From Saprospiraceae bacterium (lineage in GTDB: Bacteria; Bacteroidota; Bacteroidia; Chitinophagales; Saprospiraceae), in assembly GCA_013360405.1 (NCBI GenBank), contig JABWBR010000060.1:1-53652 (forward strand): DNA of 53,652 nt, read 5' to 3'. A program made the position numbers and the translations under genes. Below the pieces are notes generated by a model, which was given only the letters and a program-made list of their open reading frames with translations, searched no databases and was not told where the DNA came from. Below, piece after piece: positions 49,493 to 53,652 of the stretch. Numbering within the stretch: position 1 is the stretch's first letter; each line of letters opens with the position of its first letter.

Positions 49493-50470
49493 ATGAATAT
49501 CTACCGCGAGATCACTCCCCTCAAATCGCAAGATGTATTTGTGGTGTTGGATTCGGTGAGCAACGGGTTTGACTACCCCATCCACAACCACCCCGAATAC
49601 GAGCTCAACCTAATCGCGGGCATGTCGGGCACGCGCATCGTGGGCGATTCCACGGAGCGATATACCGATTGCGACCTGGTGCTGCTGGGGCCTTATCTCT
49701 ATCACAAATGGGACGGCGACCGGCACCTGCAGGATAGCGGGCAGCCCTACCGGGTAGTCACCATACAGTTTGCCATGGATTTATTCAGCGGACAGATGTT
49801 CCAGAAGGAGCGATTTATCAAAATGCGAAACCTGTTGCGAGATTCCAGCCGGGGCATCAAATTTCACGGAAAAACCTTCGAAGAAGCCATGCAGATCATG
49901 CTGAGCCTCACCCAAGACAAAGGTTTTGCCAATATCATCGAGTTTTTTCAGTTGCTCGACCTACTCTCCAACTCCACCGAGGCCTCGTTTCTGGCCAGCG
50001 AGGGTTTTTCGCCCGGCGCCCTGCGCTCCGAAAGCAACCGCATACAGGCGGCGTACAGCTACATATTAAAACACTTCACCGACCCCGACCTGAAGATCGG
50101 CAATGTAGCCGCGCAGGTACACATGAGCGAGTCGGCGTTTAGTCATTTTTTTCAAAAATACGCCTTCCGCAGTTACACCCATTTTCTGATCGACCTCCGG
50201 GTAGGCCACGCCTGCAAATTGCTACTCGACACCGACGATACGATCGCGCAGATTTCCAGCAAATCGGGCTTCAACAACCTCGCCAATTTTAACCGCCTTT
50301 TCAAAAAATACCGCTCCTGCACGCCCGTAGAATACCGCAAGCGCTACCTCGAGAAAAACGACTTCAACTGGACGCGACAGGTGACGCCCTGGCAGTTTCT
50401 GCCGGCAAAAACCCGCGTAAACGAAGTGGTACACCCCGTGGCGTATGCGACGAAGTTGGTGCATTTGTAG
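49493..50470 (+). CDS. AraC-family transcriptional regulator
   Basis: The 325-residue protein has an N-terminal cupin-type sensor domain (about 1-150, with YPIHNHPEYELNLI giving the HxH of the cupin fold) and a C-terminal AraC double helix-turn-helix (about 183-290: DLKIGNVAAQVHMSESAFSHFFQKY and DTIAQISSKSGFNNLANFNRLFKKYRSCTPVEYR). Such regulators sense a sugar and activate neighbouring uptake genes. Its divergent position to the SusC-like gene and the nearby GH130/ABC operon suggests it controls carbohydrate use here; the effector is unknown. Confidence 0.95.
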   Translation: MNIYREITPLKSQDVFVVLDSVSNGFDYPIHNHPEYELNLIAGMSGTRIVGDSTERYTDCDLVLLGPYLYHKWDGDRHLQDSGQPYRVVTIQFAMDLFSGQMFQKERFIKMRNLLRDSSRGIKFHGKTFEEAMQIMLSLTQDKGFANIIEFFQLLDLLSNSTEASFLASEGFSPGALRSESNRIQAAYSYILKHFTDPDLKIGNVAAQVHMSESAFSHFFQKYAFRSYTHFLIDLRVGHACKLLLDTDDTIAQISSKSGFNNLANFNRLFKKYRSCTPVEYRKRYLEKNDFNWTRQVTPWQFLPAKTRVNEVVHPVAYATKLVHL

Positions 50471-50475
50471 CAGTT

Positions 50476-50503
50476 AGCACTCAGCCGTCGGCACTTAGCT
50501 CAC
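50476..50503. repeat. Heptamer array AGCACTC, AGCCGTC, GGCACTT, AGCTCAC
   Basis: Four degenerate heptamers start six bases after the AraC stop codon. The word matches the AGCACTT/AGCAGTC array at 30308, 20 kb away. Confidence 0.75.
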
Positions 50504-50548
50504 AGGGTTAGTGCGTTTTTATTGTATAGTAATGACGAACTGGGAAAA

Positions 50549-50579
50549 TTGGAATTGTCTGTTTAAATTCTTAACTTTG
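50549..50579 (+). promoter_or_regulatory. Promoter of the toxin-antitoxin pair, TTG-N20-TAACTTTG
   Basis: TTG (50549-50551), a 20-base spacer and TAACTTTG (50572-50579) fit the Bacteroidota consensus. The leader of about 20 bases leads to the antitoxin ATG at 50605. Confidence 0.65.
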
Positions 50580-50604
50580 AAAACTAATCAATCTATTTCA
50601 GGCC

Positions 50605-50820
50605 ATGACAATGACCATTGAACGTACAGCTGATGCCATCGTAATAAAACTGCCACTCGACTTCAATATTGAGGAGATTCAAAGATTCTTTGATTATTTG
50701 CGGTACAAGGAACTCGTATCAAAAAGTAAGGCGACCCAAGAGGAGATTGATAACCTTGCCAAAGAAGTAAACAGTCAGTGGTGGCAAGAAAATAAACATC
50801 GCTTTTTACCCGATGCATGA
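50605..50820 (+). CDS. Putative antitoxin of a PIN-domain module
   Basis: The 71-residue acidic protein (MTMTIERTADAIVIKL, then a helical part with KSKATQEEIDNLAKEVNSQWW) has a short beta-strand start and an amphipathic C-terminus as in small VapB-like antitoxins. It overlaps the PIN gene by 4 bases (ATGA), the standard antitoxin-first arrangement. An alternative ATG lies two codons in. No DNA-binding motif is certain; the call rests on size, overlap and partner. The pair is clearly AT-richer than its neighbours, which suggests acquisition by transfer. Confidence 0.7.
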   Translation: MTMTIERTADAIVIKLPLDFNIEEIQRFFDYLRYKELVSKSKATQEEIDNLAKEVNSQWWQENKHRFLPDA

Positions 50821-51263
50821 AGATTGTAGTTGACAGTAATATTGTTTTTAGCGCTCTGCTCAACCCCAGGAGCAATATCGGTGATATTATATTAAATTCT
50901 AAGGGGCTCAGGATTGACCTGTATAGTTGTGAGCAATTAAGGACTGAGATTGGCAAGTACGACCAAAAAATCATTAGTAGCGCCAATTACAATATGCATG
51001 AATATCACGAGTTGCAATATCTGGTTTACAAGCAGATAACGTTCTTCACAGAAAGCATTATCCCATTTGAAATCTGGATGCAAGCAGCTGGTTGGGTCAG
51101 AGATATTGACATGGACGATATATCGTTTATTGCCCTAAGCCTTTACTTGGATATAAAATTATGGACAGGAGACAAAGTGCTCTACAATGGTTTGACAAAA
51201 AAAGGGTTTGATAAGCTTACTACAACACAAGAAATTATTCAATCGCTTCATGGAAATAAATAA
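50817..51263 (+). CDS. PIN-domain ribonuclease toxin, VapC-like
   Basis: The 148-residue protein has the PIN-domain pattern: D6 in IVVDSNIVFSALLNP, a middle acidic E44 region, D100/D101 in DIDMDDISFIALSLYL and D119 in LWTGDKVLYNGL, forming a magnesium-binding acidic pocket. It resembles the PIN-family putative toxin group (COG1569 type). Such toxins cleave tRNA or other RNA when free of antitoxin. It is preceded by, and overlaps, the small antitoxin gene. Confidence 0.85.
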   Translation: MKIVVDSNIVFSALLNPRSNIGDIILNSKGLRIDLYSCEQLRTEIGKYDQKIISSANYNMHEYHELQYLVYKQITFFTESIIPFEIWMQAAGWVRDIDMDDISFIALSLYLDIKLWTGDKVLYNGLTKKGFDKLTTTQEIIQSLHGNK

Positions 51264-51354
51264 TACTATAAAGTTATTTTGTCCCTTCTATCGCTATGGG
51301 AATCCGAGCCCCCCCGCTGCGTCACCCCATCCTAAAGCGGATTGACACCTTAAC

Positions 51355-51465
51355 TTACCCCCGCAGATTTTCTTCAATCAACCGATCCAATTCCTTCCAT
51401 TTGTCTTCGGTGATGCGAAACGAAGCATGGATTACCTTCCCGTTCATAGCTGTATCAGTTTTCAT
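51355..51465 (-). CDS. Micro-ORF, ribbon-helix-helix-like fragment
   Basis: A 36-codon frame begins MKTDTAMNGKVIHASFRIT and ends WKELDRLIEENLRG. The pattern SFRITEDKWKELDRLIEEN resembles the strand-helix start of CopG/ribbon-helix-helix antitoxins, but the protein is too short for a full domain. It starts 20 bp after the M1 peptidase stop, on the same strand, and is convergent with the PIN toxin. It may be a decayed antitoxin or a chance frame. Confidence 0.35.
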   Translation of the reverse strand: MKTDTAMNGKVIHASFRITEDKWKELDRLIEENLRG

Positions 51466-51485
51466 CAAAAATCAAACATCCAACA

Positions 51486-53387
51486 TTACCTCATCCAAAT
51501 ATTATCCGCTCTATTCACATCAAAAAACATATCGTCGACGAGGCGGGCTTTGACAATGGATTTAGTGGTTGTCATGCTAAAGGTGAACGTGGATTGCGTT
51601 TGCCACACCGCCGGCGGGTACTCTAATAGCTGGGTACTGCCGTCGGTGTAGGTAAATTCCAATTTGAAAGACACCGGTTTCCCGCCGGGGTTGCCCACGG
51701 TGATATCAAAACCCGTGTCTTTCAACTTCACGTTTTCCAACCGCAGGTCCACGGTGTTGTAATCGAACCACCAGCGCTGCCAGAACCAGTTGAGATCCTG
51801 GCCTGATACATCGTTGAAAGTGTTGAAAAAATCGTGCGGGCCGGGGTGTTTGCCGTTCCAGCGATCGAAGTAAGCGTGCAGGCAGCGCTTGAAGGTATCC
51901 TCGCCCAGCAGTTGATACAGCGCAGTATAGGCGGCGGCGGGTTTGCCGTAGGAGTTGAAGCTATAGGCGCCCGGCCACAGTTGGTCGGAGGGGCTGTACA
52001 TCGGCAGGTCGAGGTGGGCGCCGGGATTTTGGCGCACCGCCCGTTGGTAATAACCGGGAAACGTAGCCGTAGCCGGTTCGTTGAGCTTAAATGCTTTCGT
52101 ACTGGCAAAATATTCAAAAAAGGTAGCCCAGCCTTCATCCATCCAGGCATGGCGGCTTTCGTTGGCGCCCACAAAAAACGGCACATACTGGTGGGCGATC
52201 TCGTGGGTGGCCAGCGTGATCACGTCGTCGGGGTTCTCCAGGGTTTGGTCGTTGATGATCATGGGGTATTCCATCTGGCTGTGGCCGTTGAAGGCGGTGA
52301 GGCGGTTGTAGGGGAAGGGATAACCGGGCATATGCACCGAGAAAAACTCGACAGCCCGCTGACTTATTGCTGCCATTTCGTAGTAGTCGGCGGAGTTGGG
52401 GTGGTAGGCGGTTTGCACCAACACGGTGCGGCTGCCTTCGTCATTCGCCCTGGCCATTACCGCATCCCACAAATAGTGGTCGCTGAGGCCGAAGGCCACG
52501 TCGGTGACATTGGCGGCCCGGAAATGCCAACTCAGTCGGCGTTTATTGGCGGTGATGCCGCCGCGCGCCAGGTCGGCTTTGTTGACGATCTGCGTGACGG
52601 TAGCTTTGCCTTCGGCTTCGCGCAGTCGCTGCACGTACATGGGCGCGAGCACTTCCGCTGCGTTTTGCAATTCGCCCGAAGCCCACACGACGTAATTAGC
52701 CGGCGTTTCCACCCAGAGGTCGTAATTGCCGTAGTCGTTATAAAATTCGGTTTGTTCGTTGAGTTGGGTGGGGTCCCAGCCCAGCAGGTCGTCGTAAACG
52801 GCGATACGGGGGTAGAAATACGCCAGGAAAAACGAGGTGCTATCCACCACCCCTTCGCGCACATTGTCGGTGGAGCGGTGCAGATCGTAGTGCCAGGAGA
52901 TATAGACCGTCGCTTTTGCGGCGGGCAGCAGCGGTTTCTGCAAGGCCACGGAGTGGTTAGTGGGATTGCCGGAGTAGTTTACGGATTCGTTTTTCCACGC
53001 AACCGGGCGACCGTCGATAGCAAAGCTGTCTACCAAAAAGCCGTCGTTGAGCCAGTCCTGGTCTACATTATCCGCTCGCACAGCTGTAGCGATGTGGGTA
53101 TTCTGCGCCAGTTTGAATTGCAGCCGGCGCAAGGTGTCTGGGCTATTGTTGGTATACACGATGGTCGCCCTGCCGCTAATGCGATTGTCGGGCGGCAATA
53201 CGGTGATGCGCAATTCGTAGTCGGCCCGGTTTTGCCAGTAGCGCGGCCCCGGTTTGCCATCAGTACTGCGCGTGCCTGCAGTGTAAGCTTTTTGTAGTTG
53301 GATAGGGGTGTAGAGGGGTTGGGCGGTGGCGCACCAGCCGGCGAAACACAGCAGGATTACTGGTATCAGGATTGTTTTTGGATTCAT
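51486..53387 (-). CDS. M1-family zinc metallopeptidase, exported
   Basis: The 633-residue protein has a signal peptide (about 1-22, ending near CATAQ) and the gluzincin site of family M1: HEIAH at 395-399 with the third zinc ligand E418, exactly 18 residues after the second His (AWMDEGWA). GHSQMEYP (368-375) takes the place of the GAMEN exopeptidase motif, retaining the M-E core. The N-terminal beta-saddle domain (about 45-240) is present; the long C-terminal helical domain of aminopeptidase N is replaced by a short region and a beta-domain, as in many Bacteroidota M1 proteins. It likely trims peptides in the periplasm or outside the cell. A heptamer array lies directly upstream. Confidence 0.92.
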   Translation of the reverse strand: MNPKTILIPVILLCFAGWCATAQPLYTPIQLQKAYTAGTRSTDGKPGPRYWQNRADYELRITVLPPDNRISGRATIVYTNNSPDTLRRLQFKLAQNTHIATAVRADNVDQDWLNDGFLVDSFAIDGRPVAWKNESVNYSGNPTNHSVALQKPLLPAAKATVYISWHYDLHRSTDNVREGVVDSTSFFLAYFYPRIAVYDDLLGWDPTQLNEQTEFYNDYGNYDLWVETPANYVVWASGELQNAAEVLAPMYVQRLREAEGKATVTQIVNKADLARGGITANKRRLSWHFRAANVTDVAFGLSDHYLWDAVMARANDEGSRTVLVQTAYHPNSADYYEMAAISQRAVEFFSVHMPGYPFPYNRLTAFNGHSQMEYPMIINDQTLENPDDVITLATHEIAHQYVPFFVGANESRHAWMDEGWATFFEYFASTKAFKLNEPATATFPGYYQRAVRQNPGAHLDLPMYSPSDQLWPGAYSFNSYGKPAAAYTALYQLLGEDTFKRCLHAYFDRWNGKHPGPHDFFNTFNDVSGQDLNWFWQRWWFDYNTVDLRLENVKLKDTGFDITVGNPGGKPVSFKLEFTYTDGSTQLLEYPPAVWQTQSTFTFSMTTTKSIVKARLVDDMFFDVNRADNIWMR

Positions 53388-53405
53388 AGAAGTGGCCGTT
53401 GTTTT

Positions 53406-53454
53406 GTTGTCGGTTGTCGGTTGTCGGTTCTCTGTTCTCTGTTCTCTGTTCAGT
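53406..53454. repeat. Heptamer array GTTGTCG x3, GTTCTCT x3
   Basis: Seven heptamers (three GTTGTCG, three GTTCTCT, one GTTCAGT) are followed at 53483-53503 by inverted words AGACAAC, AGAGAAT, GGACAAC. The array lies between the M1 start and the stop of the next gene, in the M1 5' leader. GTTGTCG is shared with 14686. Confidence 0.9.
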
Positions 53455-53513
53455 TAAACTGATAAAGATAAGGAACGGATAGCAGACAACAGAGAATGGA
53501 CAACAATCCAACA

Positions 53514-53652
53514 TCAATAAACCACCACTTTCCCCCCGCCCACTTGCGCCCCCCCGGCTTCTACCCGCCAGAAATACAACCCTGCAGGCAAGGCGGATAT
53601 GTCTATGCGCACCTGTTGCAGGGGTTGGTTCAGAAACAAATCGTGATTTGTT
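53514..53652 (-). CDS. C-terminal end of a T9SS-secreted protein (partial)
   Basis: An open minus-strand frame enters from the right edge and ends at TGA (53516-53514). The 45 visible residues include NQPLQQVRIDISALPAGLYF followed by WRVEAGGAQVGGGKVVVY, which is the final part of a type A T9SS sorting domain (LPAGLY/F then a short strand and a basic KVVV end). The rest of the gene lies outside the window, so the passenger is unknown. Confidence 0.8.
   Translation of the reverse strand, partial: TNHDLFLNQPLQQVRIDISALPAGLYFWRVEAGGAQVGGGKVVVY

Noticed and set aside
51834-53297. A 487-codon plus-strand open frame
   Set aside because: It lies wholly antisense to the M1 metallopeptidase, which has complete catalytic motifs; the frame has no family resemblance and is a codon-bias shadow.

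Overview
The window looks like a chromosomal segment (or contig) of a Bacteroidota bacterium, most likely family Saprospiraceae or a close relative. The evidence is four proteins ending in type IX secretion (T9SS) C-terminal sorting domains, a SusC/RagA-type TonB receptor, cohesin/dockerin-like and LamG/HYR/SprB-like extracellular modules, LytTR and AraC regulators, and several upstream sites fitting the Bacteroidota promoter TTTG-N19/20-TAnnTTTG. No rRNA, tRNA, CRISPR array, prophage or insertion sequence was recognised.

Layout. 0-6 kb (all minus): a peptide-deformylase-like gene cut short by an octamer repeat array, a GH29 alpha-L-fucosidase, and a secreted dockerin protein paired with a large cohesin-like T9SS protein. 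6-15.5 kb: an unknown helical protein, a UvrD-like helicase-nuclease, a two-gene operon of unknown function and a Crp/Fnr regulator. 15.5-23 kb: a structured-RNA candidate with an intrinsic terminator, then a 2251-residue T9SS-exported GH13 alpha-amylase. 23-35 kb: a small double-glycine-leader peptide, a LytTR response regulator, priA, a BNR/sortilin-like secreted protein, a DMT transporter, prfA, xerD, a lipoprotein and an amidohydrolase. 35-37 kb: a methyltransferase and an AAA/DUF4143 ATPase. 37-50.5 kb: a carbohydrate locus with an ABC sugar importer (binding protein, two permeases, ATPase), two GH130-family enzymes, an alpha/alpha-toroid-like lipoprotein, a SusC-type receptor and a divergent AraC regulator. 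50.5-53.6 kb: a PIN-domain toxin-antitoxin pair, an M1 metallopeptidase and the C-terminus of another T9SS protein.

Functionally the window is dominated by polysaccharide attack at or outside the outer membrane (amylase, fucosidase, cohesin/dockerin) followed by uptake and phosphorolysis or hydrolysis of oligosaccharides, probably beta-mannosides judging by the GH130 pair.

Two things stand out. First, the SusC gene is a chimera: its beta-barrel stops about half-way and runs in frame into the tail of a LamG domain and a T9SS sorting signal, and no SusD follows; a deletion fusion (or misassembly) is the simplest reading. Second, many intergenic gaps are filled with short-word arrays: 7- or 8-bp units with a different word at each site, often with an inverted copy, plus a 26-bp array and two dispersed palindrome families. 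They frequently supply the stop codon and last residues of the neighbouring gene.
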